A stretch of DNA of 64,000 nt from CAZEBW01 sp964510205 (GTDB taxonomy: Bacteria > Chloroflexota > Anaerolineae > VGOG01): the NCBI GenBank assembly GCA_964510205.1, contig CAZEBW010000003.1, positions 33,078 to 97,077 on the forward strand, in the 5' to 3' direction. The position numbers and the translations under genes are program-made. Below, piece by piece: positions 16,571 to 24,967 of the stretch; position 1 is the stretch's first letter; every line of letters begins with the position of its first letter. Below the pieces are notes generated by a model. That model was given only the letters and a program-made list of their open reading frames with translations, was not told the origin of the DNA and ran no database searches.

Positions 16571-18811
16571 TTGGAGAGACCAGGGCGTTCGTTTTGGACT
16601 GAATGGGGGTCTTTGCTAGCGGTGATGGCCCTAGCAGCGGCCCTGCGCTTCTGGGCTCTGGGTAGCATACCGCCCGGCCTCTATCACGACGAAGCTTTCA
16701 ACGGCCTGGATGCCCTGGGGGTTCTAAAAGGCGAAAGGCCGATTTTCTTTGAGGCCAACAACGGCCGCGAACCGCTGTTTATTTACCTGGTCGCCCTATC
16801 CGTGGCCTTTCTGGGCCGCAGTCCAGGGGCCATACGCATCGTGGCTGCTGTGCTGGGCACTTTGACAATTCCCGCCACCTATCTCATGGCCAAGGCCCTA
16901 TTCAACCGACGCATCGGGCTGCTGTCCGCCGCCATCGCGGGCCTGACCCTGTGGCACGTCAATCTGAGCCGCATCGGCTTCCGCGCCGTGGCCATGCCGC
17001 TGTTGGTGGCCCTGGCCCTCTGGCAACTGTGGCTCGGCTTCAAGCGTGGCCACCGAGGCCATTTTCTGGCGGGGGGGATGCTCTATGGGCTAACCCTCTA
17101 TACCTACCTCGCGGCGCGATTCACCATCGTGGCCCTGGCCGCCTTCGGCCTGTATCTCTTTGGAGGTTGGAGGTTAGAGGTTAGAGGTTGGAGCTTGGGG
17201 ATTGGAAGTTGGAGGCGTGGCGCCTTAGTCTTTGCATTGACCGCGTTGGTGGTTTCGGCCCCGCTGATGGTGTACGTGGTCACGCACACGGATGCCTTTC
17301 TGGGCCGCGTGGGGCAGGTGTCCATATTTAATCCCACCATCAACGAGGGCGATTTCTGGGGGACGCTGCTGCGGCACGTGGGCAGGACGCTGCTGATGTT
17401 CACCCACCGGGGCGATTTCATCCCCCGCCACAACGTGCCCTTGCGCCCTGTCTTCGATCCGGTTCTGGGTGCGTTTTTCCTGCTGGGGTTGATTCTTTGC
17501 TTGGGCCGATTTCGCCGGCGACCCAACCACGCTTTGGTCGTTATCTGGCTGGCGGTCATGCTCCTGCCCACTATCCTGGCCGAGGACGCGCCGCATTTTC
17601 TGCGCAGCGTGGGCGTTCTGCCCGTGGCCTTTGTCGTGCCGGCCATAGGGCTGGATTTCTCGTGGCGTTTTGTAACTACTCAGGCTGTCATTGCGAGCGG
17701 AAGGGCAACCGCAGGTTGCACGCAATCTCCACCCCGCAATTGGAGATTGCTTCGGGCGCAAACCCCGCGCCCTCGCAATGACAGCATGAACGGTAGTTTC
17801 TGCCCTTTAGAATGGCGGGCCCGCCATGGGCGACTCGCAATGACACGGGCTGAGCAGTTACGGCGTTTTTTAGAAAACAAGGGCCCTGCTGCGGTCGCTG
17901 TTGGCGTGGTGGCGCTGGTTCTGATGTTTAGCCTTGGCGACACGACTGTTGACTACTTTGGCGATCACGCTGCCAGCCAGTACTTGCGATACAATTTTGA
18001 AACGGCGGCGGTGGAGCTGGCCACTCAGGCCAATCGCTTCCTGGGCGCCGGATGGGATGGCGCGGGACTTGGGACCAGAGAGCACCCCCTGTCGCCTGGG
18101 CGCCACCTCTACATCGTTGACCGCCTCTGGCGGGATTGGCCCTCGGTGCGCTTTCTGGTGCCGCCCTCGCCAAACTTGACTATCTTGACAGAAAGTGCTA
18201 CACTTTCTCGGGCTTCCTCGGAGCTCGGGTTGAGTGGCCGAAGGCGTACCGAAACCGAGGTCATGCTCGTTCTCTGGCCCTACGAGGACTACAGCCAGTA
18301 CCTGACGCTTTTGCCCGTAGGCTCTATCATCGCTGTCCAGGAGGGAGCCCTGGAGCGAGGGGACCTCGAAAAAGAGGCCCGGTTACTGTACATCGCCTAC
18401 ACGACCGCTCCCGCGACCACCCCGGCTGGACAGCCGGTGGCTCGCTTCGAAAAAGACATGACCTTGATTGATCATCGCCTGGTTGCTGTTTCGCCGCAGG
18501 AACTGCGCTTGAGCCTGCTCTGGCGAGCCGAGGCGGAGGTCGAGGCAGATTACGCCGTGTTCGTCCACCTGACGCGGGGCGGCGCGATCTTGACTCAGGA
18601 TGATTCGCCTCCCGCTGGAGGCTATTATCCCACCAGCTTGTGGCGCGCGGGAGACATCATCAGCGACGAGCATACCCTGGTCTTGCCCGAACCGTATGAT
18701 GCGGCCAGGCATAAGTTAATAGTTGGCTTCTATCAATTGCAGACTTTGGACCGATTACAAGTCCTTGATGAATTGGGCAAACCCATAAATGACCACGTGA
18801 TCATTGAATGA
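16571..18811 (+). CDS. Membrane GT39-like (ArnT/PMT-type) glycosyltransferase with C-terminal beta domain
   Basis: About 746 residues. The N-terminal part resembles dolichyl/polyprenyl-phosphate-sugar glycosyltransferases: GLYHDEAFNGLDAL carries the conserved Asp/Glu loop after the first helix, then EPLFIYLVALSVAFLGRSPGAIR and about ten hydrophobic helices. The C terminus is a soluble beta domain with YPTSLWRAGDIISDE, also found in the protein at 20446. The reading frame is open back into the promoter, so the first possible codon (TTG 16520) overlaps the -10 box; TTG 16571 with a GGGGGAAGGG site upstream is preferred, ATG 16625 is possible. Two dispersed repeats are in frame: 17161-17214 and 17686-17845. 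Confidence 0.85.
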   Translation: MERPGRSFWTEWGSLLAVMALAAALRFWALGSIPPGLYHDEAFNGLDALGVLKGERPIFFEANNGREPLFIYLVALSVAFLGRSPGAIRIVAAVLGTLTIPATYLMAKALFNRRIGLLSAAIAGLTLWHVNLSRIGFRAVAMPLLVALALWQLWLGFKRGHRGHFLAGGMLYGLTLYTYLAARFTIVALAAFGLYLFGGWRLEVRGWSLGIGSWRRGALVFALTALVVSAPLMVYVVTHTDAFLGRVGQVSIFNPTINEGDFWGTLLRHVGRTLLMFTHRGDFIPRHNVPLRPVFDPVLGAFFLLGLILCLGRFRRRPNHALVVIWLAVMLLPTILAEDAPHFLRSVGVLPVAFVVPAIGLDFSWRFVTTQAVIASGRATAGCTQSPPRNWRLLRAQTPRPRNDSMNGSFCPLEWRARHGRLAMTRAEQLRRFLENKGPAAVAVGVVALVLMFSLGDTTVDYFGDHAASQYLRYNFETAAVELATQANRFLGAGWDGAGLGTREHPLSPGRHLYIVDRLWRDWPSVRFLVPPSPNLTILTESATLSRASSELGLSGRRRTETEVMLVLWPYEDYSQYLTLLPVGSIIAVQEGALERGDLEKEARLLYIAYTTAPATTPAGQPVARFEKDMTLIDHRLVAVSPQELRLSLLWRAEAEVEADYAVFVHLTRGGAILTQDDSPPAGGYYPTSLWRAGDIISDEHTLVLPEPYDAARHKLIVGFYQLQTLDRLQVLDELGKPINDHVIIE
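17161..17214. repeat. GGTTGGAGGTTAGAGG tandem repeat inside GT39-like gene
   Basis: Five to six copies of a GGTTGGA/GGTTAGA word, in frame as GGWRLEVRGWSLGIGSWRRG in a loop between membrane helices. The complement of the same word appears at 21108-21171 and 45515-45590. Confidence 0.85.
17686..17845. repeat. TGTCATTGCGAG palindromic element inside GT39-like gene
   Basis: TGTCATTGCGAG at 17686 pairs with CTCGCAATGACA at 17772-17783, and a further copy of the right end is at 17834-17845. Inner words GCAATCTCC and GGAGATTGC are also inverted. It encodes an arginine-rich ~55-residue loop (around RPRNDSMNG) in a membrane protein, in frame. A non-coding relative is at 61615-61706. Confidence 0.9.
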
Positions 18812-18871
18812 TCCCGCCTTTGCCGCCGCAAATCGCAGCAGAGGCAGAAAATTCACTTAGGAGGAAAACGA

Positions 18872-20248
18872 ATGCGATTCTGTCGCCTAGTAACAACTCT
18901 GTTAGTCACATTATTGATTCTGACCCCCCTGGCGGCCTCGGCTGCTCCGCCCGCCCAAGGGGGAAATCTGTTGAAGAACCCTGACTTTGAAGAAGGCTTC
19001 AGCGAGCGAGGCGCTGGGGAGGTAACTGTAGCCAACGGGTGGGAGCCCTGGTGGGTCCAGGGGTCCTCAGATCAGGCCAGCAAAGGCTATCTTGTACGAC
19101 CTGAATACAAAGGAGAGGATGCTTGGATCTTCACCATGCGGCGGGTTCACTCAGGTCGCTTCTCTCAGAAGTATTTTAGCACCTATTCCACCCACATCGC
19201 TGGCTTCTATCAACAAGTGGCCGTTCCCGCGGGTAGCAAGGTTACCTTTTCCATTTGGGCACAGGTCTGGAGCAGTTCTGAATCGAACCCAGATCGATGT
19301 GATGGTTTTGGCAACTACGCGGTTTCGGTGGGCATTGATCCTCACGGCGGCAACGATGGCACTTCCGGCAACATCGTCTGGTCGGATTCAGTGATGGCGT
19401 GCAATGAGTGGGTTCACCTCAGCGTTTCCACCACGGCCCAGGCCGACAGAGTCACTGTTTTCACCAGGGGCGCACCAGAGTTTCGGGTGAAGTACAACGA
19501 TTCCTACTGGGATGAGGCGGTCTTGACCGCCGTAGCCCCTACACCCACACCGCGTCCACCGACGAGCACGCCCGTGCCGACCAACACGCCGGTGCCGACC
19601 AACACGCCCGTGCCGACCAACACGCCGCGTCCGACGTCCACCTATACCCCAACCCCGACCTCGACCCATACCCCGACGCCTGTGGACACCCCCACGCCGA
19701 CGATCACCCCGACGCCAACCGACACCCCCACGCCAACCCATACGTCCACTCCCACCTCAACCCCAACGCCAGTCAGCGGGGCCATCTGCGTACTGGCTTA
19801 TCACGACCGCAACGGCAACGAGATGCGCGATCCGGACGAGGAGCTCCTGCCTGGGGCGATGTTCACTGCCTCCGATGGCCTTCGGACGGTGGCCAGCTAC
19901 ATCACCGACGGCGTTAATGAACCATACTGTTTCACGGACTTGAAGCCGGGCAACTACTTCCTTCACGAGGAGAACCCACCTGACTACGTTTCTACCACCC
20001 GCGACGATTGGGGCGTGGTCATCGCCGGTGGCTCTCTCATCCAGATCGAGTTCGGCGACAACTTGCAGCCCACGCCGGTGCCGACGTCCACGCCGGTGCC
20101 TACGTCTACGCCGGTGCCCCTGGTCACGCCCACTCCAGAGCCTCTCATGTCTAGGCTCAGCGCCAATCTGTATCAGGTGAGCGGCGTCGTGATCATCGTC
20201 CTGGCGGCGGCCATAGCGCTGGTGTTCAATATCCTGAGGAGAAGATAG
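18872..20248 (+). CDS. Secreted, C-terminally anchored surface protein with Thr/Pro linker
   Basis: A 458-residue surface protein. It has a signal peptide ending AASAAPPAQG, an N-terminal domain starting NLLKNPDFEEGF as in carbohydrate-binding-like beta-sandwiches, a long Thr/Pro linker (TPVPTNTPVPTNTP and variants, about residues 225-305), an SdrD_B/CNA-B-like domain (LAYHDRNGNEMRDPDEELLPGAMFTASDG), a second short PVPTSTP linker and a C-terminal membrane helix VIIVLAAAIALVFNILRRR. The start has GGAGG close upstream. No catalytic motif is seen; probably a wall or membrane-tethered adhesin or glycan-binding protein, cotranscribed with the preceding glycosyltransferase. Confidence 0.88.
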   Translation: MRFCRLVTTLLVTLLILTPLAASAAPPAQGGNLLKNPDFEEGFSERGAGEVTVANGWEPWWVQGSSDQASKGYLVRPEYKGEDAWIFTMRRVHSGRFSQKYFSTYSTHIAGFYQQVAVPAGSKVTFSIWAQVWSSSESNPDRCDGFGNYAVSVGIDPHGGNDGTSGNIVWSDSVMACNEWVHLSVSTTAQADRVTVFTRGAPEFRVKYNDSYWDEAVLTAVAPTPTPRPPTSTPVPTNTPVPTNTPVPTNTPRPTSTYTPTPTSTHTPTPVDTPTPTITPTPTDTPTPTHTSTPTSTPTPVSGAICVLAYHDRNGNEMRDPDEELLPGAMFTASDGLRTVASYITDGVNEPYCFTDLKPGNYFLHEENPPDYVSTTRDDWGVVIAGGSLIQIEFGDNLQPTPVPTSTPVPTSTPVPLVTPTPEPLMSRLSANLYQVSGVVIIVLAAAIALVFNILRRR

Positions 20249-20275
20249 ATTTAGCACGGAGATGAAGATCCACTT

Positions 20276-20336
20276 GGCCCAAGATGATCCGTGCCTGCCC
20301 CTTTGGCTGCTCTCTCATCCTCTTGGGCCTTTTTGT
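20276..20336 (+). terminator. Terminator-like hairpin after the 18872 gene
   Basis: GGCCCAAG (20276-20283) pairs with CTTGGGCC (20322-20329), followed by TTTTTG. The loop is long (about 38 bases), so this is a weaker candidate for an intrinsic terminator. Confidence 0.5.
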
Positions 20337-20445
20337 TTACCTTACGGCCCGGCGCGATGAACAGCGGCGATCTCTAGCCATGATTGTCTCTCCCCTTGCT
20401 CCCGCTGAGTCGTGAATCCAGGTTGAGCTAGATGGGTTGTTAGGC

Positions 20446-23400
20446 ATGTTTTCAAACATCGCGGAGAGGAAGAAACGAGCCGCAGGATTGCTCCTGGCCT
20501 TGTCCCTGAGCCTCATGGCCTGCCTGCCCCTGTTGGTAGGCGATGCGGGTCTCATCAACACGCGCGGGGGAGGGGATAGCCCCTTCCTACTGGTCCGTGT
20601 GCATCAATTGGTTGCCAACTTGGAGGCCGGCATCTTCCCCGCCCGCTGGATGCCCGACGCTGCCTATGGATTGGGCTACCCCTTTTTCAATTTCTACGCT
20701 TCTCTGCCGTATTACATCGCGGCTCTGTTCAAACTCTGTGGCTTTGGCTTCATCTGGGCCATCAAGCTGACTCAGCTCCTGGGTTTCCTCGCTGCGGCAG
20801 CTTCGATGTATCTGTTGGCCAAGCGCTTGTTCAATCGAGAGGCCGGCGCTATCCTGGCCGCCCTGGCTTATACCTACGCTCCCTATCACCTGGTCAACGT
20901 CTACGTGCGGGGCGATGCCCTATCGGAGTTCTACGCCTTCGTTTTCTACCCCCTCATCTTTTGGGCGCTGCTGCGGCTGCGAGACTCGCTTTCGGCTGCC
21001 AACGTCGCTTGGGTCGCCCTTGCCTACAGCGGACTGATCTTGACCCACAATGTCTCGGCCCTCATCTTCAGCCTCTTTGTGATTCTCTATCTTCTTCTCA
21101 TATCTAAGGTCCAACCTCTAACCTCTGACCTCCAACCCTTCGGCAGGGCTCAGGGCAGGCCTCCAACCTTCAAATGGCTTGCCAGCAGCGTTTTCGGCCT
21201 GGGCCTGGGCCTAGCCATCAGCGCCTGGTTCTGGCTGCCGGCCCTGCTGGAGGGGAAGTACGTGCAATTGGAGCACCAGACCACCGGCTACTTGAACTAC
21301 AGCAATCACTTCCGCGGCCTGAATCTGGTGCAGCCTTCGCTTCTGTTTGACTATGCCATCGGAGCGGGCCAGACTCCCTTTGTGATGGGACTGGCCCAGG
21401 CCGTGCTAGTGCTACTGGGCTTGGCCGCCATCGTTGCCTGGTGGATCAGGCGCCGCCGCCCCGAGGCCCACAGTGCGTTCTTCATCGCTGGTCTGGCCCT
21501 GGCTACTTTCCTCATCACCCCGCTCTCGCGCCCCCTGTGGGACAACGTGCCGCTGCTGCCCTTCGTCCAGTTTCCCTGGCGATTTCTGTCGGTGCAGGCC
21601 TTCTTTGCCAGCCTGGTCATCGGCTACTTGGGAGTCCCCAACTTGTTGGGGGCGCGGCGCAACGAGCCCGAACAAGACTTCGGCGAGCTCAGTCGAGCCG
21701 TTCGGGACTCCGCTTTGGGTTTCAGCAGACCGCGTTTGCTGGCCGGCGTCTTGGGAGCCGCGCTGCTGGTGACGTCCATGCTGAGCCTGAGGCCTGAGTA
21801 CCTGCCCATCGGCGAAGCGGACGTCACCGTGGAGCGACTGATGCTCTACGAGTACTTCACCGCCAACGTCGGCACCACCATCCGCCACGAGTATCTGCCC
21901 CGCTGGGCGGCGCCTCGCCCTTACACCTCCGAGGCGCTGCTGCGCCGTGGGGAGAAACCGCCGCCGCTGGTGATGGGCGGAGAGGTCAAAGCGGTTGGGC
22001 TGGTTTGGCGCGGGCCAGCAGCCGAAGGGTGGGTCCTCGATGTGGGCTCTCCCCAGGCGTCTTTGGCCTTTCACACCTACTACTTTCCCGGCTGGCGAGC
22101 CTACGTGGACGGCCAGCCCACGGATCTGCAGCCCGTCGAAAACCTGGGCTACATCGGTCTCGATCTCGACCGTGGAGAACACGAGGTAATCTTGCGCCTG
22201 GAGCGCACGCCGCTGCGGGCTTGGGCTGAGGGGGTATCGCTGGTTGCGGCACTGGTCGTCGTTGGACTCCTAATCGCTGGGAAGCTGACGAGGCGACGAG
22301 GCAATGAGGCGACAAGGCAACGAGGCAATGAGGCGATGAGGCAACGAGGTTCTTTCCTCATTCCCTCGTCGCTGATTAACTCATTACCTTTGGCCATGAT
22401 GGTGGCAGTCTTGTTGCTAGGCGCTGTCGGATTCCGGGTTTCGGGCCGACACTCCGCCGACCACCCGACCATCCGACCATCCGACCAAGGACCATCCGAC
22501 CTGACTATGGACTTCGACCGCCTGCCTTACCTGCATCACAATCCTCAGGGAGTCAACTTTGGCGGGATGGCGCGGCTGAAAAGCTACCAGCTTTCGGCGG
22601 ACGGCTTAGCTTCGCACGCTATTGTGCAAGCTGGCGGAACTGTCGAGGTGGTTCTCCACTGGGATGAGGTCAAGGGCGAGGGGCTGGAAGCTAACGTGCG
22701 CCTGACCTCGCCCGCCGAGTACCTCTTCCACGCCAGCGCTGGCCTGGCTGAGGATCGCGTCGCCATCTCCTCCCCACGGGGGGCGACGCGCCATCTTCTG
22801 GAAGTGCCCGAGGAAGCCGTTCGCGGTCTCTACCTGATCAGCGTAAGGGTGTGGGACGAGGAGGGCGAGATAAGGCCCGTCACCGAGAGGGGCGAGACCC
22901 TGGGCGCGACCTATCTGCGTCCTCTGGGGGTTAGCAGCCAGCGATGGGCTGCGGGCGATGAGCCGACCCTGGCAAACTTCGGGCCGGGCATCGTCTTGAG
23001 CGAAGTAGCCACCGAACAGACCACGTCCGAATCATTGCAGGCCAGGCTGACCTGGCGAGTCGTTGAACCGGTGGCCGCCAACTACGGCCTGGCCCTGCGC
23101 CTGCGGGATGCAAGCGGCCAAGAGCTTGCCTCCCTGGACACCCAACCTCACTACGGGCTGTATCCCACCAGCATGTGGCGGCGGGGAGAGCTGATCAGCG
23201 ACGGCTACGTCTTGCCCCTGCCTGAGGGCACCCCGCCCGGCGACGACTATGCGCTGGAAGTGATCCTCTACGAAGTGGCCTCACTAGCCCCCATCGGCAC
23301 GGCCCAGATACCCGTGGCCCTCACCAAGCCCACCATCAAGGCCACCTATCCCGTGCTGCAGGAGTTCGATCCGTTGGCCCTGGTCGCATTGAGTCCGCTG

Positions 23401-24156
23401 AGGGCGCGGATAGAGCAGGGCCAACCCTTGCTCGTGCAGACCAAGTGGGCTGCTATCGAGCACCCGGACCGTGACTATGCCTGCTGCCTATCGTTGCGAG
23501 ATGAAGGCGGGACAACCGTCCAATCGCAGGCCCAGCCGATAGCCAGGGGTTATGCTACCTCTCTCTGGCCGACCGACGCCATCGTGGCCAGCCGCTATCA
23601 GATGACGCTCGATCCCTTGCTGGCGCCGGGGCGCTACAATCTGGTTATCGCCGTGTTCGATCCCGAGACGGGCGAAAGCTTTGGCGAATTCGTCGCCCCG
23701 ACGGCCATCGTCGTGGAGGGAAGGGAGCGCAGCTACGTTGTGCCCTCCATGCAGACCCAATTGGACGTGAGTTTCGGCGACCGGATGCGACTGCTGGGCT
23801 ATGATCTCACCCGTCAAGAGGGGGAGCTGCGGTTGGGCCTGCACTGGCAAGCGCAGCAGCAAATGGAGGGAGATTACAAAGTCTTCGTCCACCTTTTCGA
23901 TCCCGCCACGGAGGAGATCGTGGCCCAGGACGACGCCATGCCTCTTCAGAATCAGTATCCCACTTCGTGGTGGGCCGAGGGCGAGGTAGTCAGCGATGAG
24001 ATCACCATCTCCTTAGAGAACCTACCCCCGGGCCGCTACCGCCTGGCCCTGGGCGTCTATGACCCCCAGACCATGGACCGCTTGGCGGCCGTAGGCCCCG
24101 ACGGCGCCCCTATCGCCGACGACCGCGTCATCTTGGATGAGGAAGTGCGAAATTGA
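20446..24156 (+). CDS. Giant multi-pass membrane protein, PTPS_related type, with repeated C-terminal beta domains
   Basis: About 1236 residues. The N-terminal half resembles the 6-pyruvoyl-tetrahydropterin synthase-related membrane family (GLGYPFFNFYASLPYYIAAL, LAYTYAPYHLVNVYVRGD, many helices), a GT-C-like group thought to act in surface glycosylation; no biochemical role is proven. The C-terminal half has a DUF-like extracellular part followed by four related beta domains with YPTSMWRRGELISDG, YATSLWPTDAIVASR and YPTSWWAEGEVVSDE, one of which resembles the end of the 16571 protein. The start is ATG 20446 or TTG 20437; no strong ribosome-binding site is seen. Three in-frame repeat elements lie at 21108, 22286 and 22456. 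Confidence 0.82.
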   Translation: MFSNIAERKKRAAGLLLALSLSLMACLPLLVGDAGLINTRGGGDSPFLLVRVHQLVANLEAGIFPARWMPDAAYGLGYPFFNFYASLPYYIAALFKLCGFGFIWAIKLTQLLGFLAAAASMYLLAKRLFNREAGAILAALAYTYAPYHLVNVYVRGDALSEFYAFVFYPLIFWALLRLRDSLSAANVAWVALAYSGLILTHNVSALIFSLFVILYLLLISKVQPLTSDLQPFGRAQGRPPTFKWLASSVFGLGLGLAISAWFWLPALLEGKYVQLEHQTTGYLNYSNHFRGLNLVQPSLLFDYAIGAGQTPFVMGLAQAVLVLLGLAAIVAWWIRRRRPEAHSAFFIAGLALATFLITPLSRPLWDNVPLLPFVQFPWRFLSVQAFFASLVIGYLGVPNLLGARRNEPEQDFGELSRAVRDSALGFSRPRLLAGVLGAALLVTSMLSLRPEYLPIGEADVTVERLMLYEYFTANVGTTIRHEYLPRWAAPRPYTSEALLRRGEKPPPLVMGGEVKAVGLVWRGPAAEGWVLDVGSPQASLAFHTYYFPGWRAYVDGQPTDLQPVENLGYIGLDLDRGEHEVILRLERTPLRAWAEGVSLVAALVVVGLLIAGKLTRRRGNEATRQRGNEAMRQRGSFLIPSSLINSLPLAMMVAVLLLGAVGFRVSGRHSADHPTIRPSDQGPSDLTMDFDRLPYLHHNPQGVNFGGMARLKSYQLSADGLASHAIVQAGGTVEVVLHWDEVKGEGLEANVRLTSPAEYLFHASAGLAEDRVAISSPRGATRHLLEVPEEAVRGLYLISVRVWDEEGEIRPVTERGETLGATYLRPLGVSSQRWAAGDEPTLANFGPGIVLSEVATEQTTSESLQARLTWRVVEPVAANYGLALRLRDASGQELASLDTQPHYGLYPTSMWRRGELISDGYVLPLPEGTPPGDDYALEVILYEVASLAPIGTAQIPVALTKPTIKATYPVLQEFDPLALVALSPLRARIEQGQPLLVQTKWAAIEHPDRDYACCLSLRDEGGTTVQSQAQPIARGYATSLWPTDAIVASRYQMTLDPLLAPGRYNLVIAVFDPETGESFGEFVAPTAIVVEGRERSYVVPSMQTQLDVSFGDRMRLLGYDLTRQEGELRLGLHWQAQQQMEGDYKVFVHLFDPATEEIVAQDDAMPLQNQYPTSWWAEGEVVSDEITISLENLPPGRYRLALGVYDPQTMDRLAAVGPDGAPIADDRVILDEEVRN
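21108..21171. repeat. CCTCCAACC / TTCGGCAGGGCTCAGGGC repeat inside 20446 gene
   Basis: Words CCAACCTCTAACCTCTGACC, then a TTCGGCAGGGCTCAGG block, then CCTCCAACC. In frame as VQPLTSDLQPFGRAQGRPP in a loop of the membrane domain. The second block is related to the CTTCGACAAGCTCAGGAC repeat at 45419-45592. Confidence 0.8.
22286..22390. repeat. GAGGCGACGAGGCAATGAGG repeat inside 20446 gene
   Basis: About seven copies of a CGAGGCAATGAGG-type word followed by partly complementary CCTCATTCCCTCGTCGC. It encodes TRRRGNEATRQRGNEAMRQRG, a basic stretch next to a membrane helix. Confidence 0.88.
22456..22500. repeat. CCGACCATCCGACC tandem repeat inside 20446 gene
   Basis: Four imperfect copies of an 8-9 bp CATCCGAC word, in frame as a Pro/Ser-rich linker (HPTIRPSDQGPSD). 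Confidence 0.8.
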
Positions 24157-24199
24157 GACCTTCCACCCAACCTTACCTTGGGTGCATTAAAAACAGGTT

Positions 24200-24253
24200 G
24201 GTAGGGGCGGGTCTTGCACCCGCCCAGGGCGACCGCAAGGGATCGCCCCTACC
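24200..24253. repeat. GGTAGGGGCG palindromic repeat
   Basis: GGTAGGGGCG and CGCCCCTACC bracket two inner palindromes (GGGCGGGTCTTGCACCCGCCC; GGCGACCGCAAGGGATCGCC). It sits just after the stop of the 20446 gene and could act as a transcript-end structure, though it lacks a T-tract. Confidence 0.75.
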
Positions 24254-24373
24254 ACCGGATTTGAACACCCCCATTCCCTTTGCAGTCCAGCAGGGTAGAA
24301 CAGGTCTCTGAACCGCCCTGCTGGCAGGCATTGGACATAAATAACGTTACAATATTCAAAACTGGTGCTGGTA

Positions 24374-24415
24374 GGCCGTATCTAAAACGGACTTTTCGCG
24401 TTATAATAGGTAGAG
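24374..24415 (+). promoter_or_regulatory. Surface-regulon promoter box, copy 1
   Basis: GGCCGTATCT (24374-24383), 16 nt, GTTATA (24400-24405), 5 nt, TAGAG (24411-24415). Exactly the same words and spacings occur at 40974-41015 (minus) and 41059-41100 (plus), each upstream of surface-protein genes. GTTATA overlaps a TATAAT-like -10; the upstream word is not a sigma70 -35, so it may be an activator site or an alternative sigma promoter. Confidence 0.75.
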
Positions 24416-24699
24416 ATTGTCCGCCAAGCGCCTCTGTATCGCTTGTTGGGGGGAGCAAGCGAGATGCCTCACTGCAATCCCAATCTGCACTCTGCAAGTA
24501 GCGTCCGCAACCGCAGCTGCGCCGCGGGCATTTTCGCCTGCCTGTTTGAGGCCGATGCGTGAAGGGTGAGAGACTCACTCCGTGCGTGGGCCTTTCATTC
24601 CTGGCCCCCGAAACCGGGTAACTGATCGCCACCAGAGATTCGTATCCGCAACTTCACCAGCATTGCAGAAACAAACTGAATAGTCCCGATCAGATTATC

Positions 24700-24862
24700 T
24701 CGAAAAGGCAATCCCGTCGTGAGATGGGAGGCGCAAAGCCGAGAGTCTGCTAGTGGTCATGGATGTCCCTGGATGTGATCTCAGGCGTCACATCCTAGGC
24801 GTGTCCAGCTTGCAGGGAGTCAGGCTGCCTAAGGATGATTCTTTGGCAGCCTGCTTTTTTTT
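24700..24862 (+). ncRNA. Candidate c-di-GMP-I (GEMM) riboswitch with terminator platform
   Basis: The core reads GGCAAT, a 6-bp stem CCCGTC/GATGGG capped by a GTGA (GNRA) tetraloop at 24719-24722, then AGGCGCAAAGCC, which matches the conserved first arm of GEMM-I riboswitches (GGCAAACC...GCAAAGCC). A second long arm follows (GGATGTGA/TCACATCC at 24771-24795), larger than usual. The 3' end GTCAGGCTGCC doubles as the 5' arm of an intrinsic terminator, the usual expression-platform layout. It lies about 285 nt downstream of the promoter box and 105 nt upstream of the surface-protein gene, so it would couple that operon to c-di-GMP. The second arm does not fit the consensus closely, hence the moderate confidence. 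Confidence 0.55.
24821..24862 (+). terminator. Intrinsic terminator/attenuator upstream of the beta-helix gene
   Basis: CAGGCTGCC (24821-24829) pairs with GGCAGCCTG (24845-24853), followed by C and T8. It lies inside the leader and not at a gene end, so it is an attenuator rather than an operon terminator. Confidence 0.85.
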
Positions 24863-24967
24863 CTGCAACCATCGCGCAGCGCACCAACTCTAGAACGCGG
24901 TATGCTCGAACGGCTTTGGCTGCATTCCCCCGGTGTGCCGTTCCGAGCGTGAAAGAGAGAAAGAGAA

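Noticed and set aside
17686..17845. Frameshifted or broken glycosyltransferase gene
   Set aside because: Despite the inserted element the frame stays open and the sequence on both sides belongs to the same protein in the same frame.
19540..19770. Tandem repeat block CCGACCAACACGCC
   Set aside because: It is the coding sequence of a Thr/Pro linker (TPVPTNTP) and needs no separate explanation.
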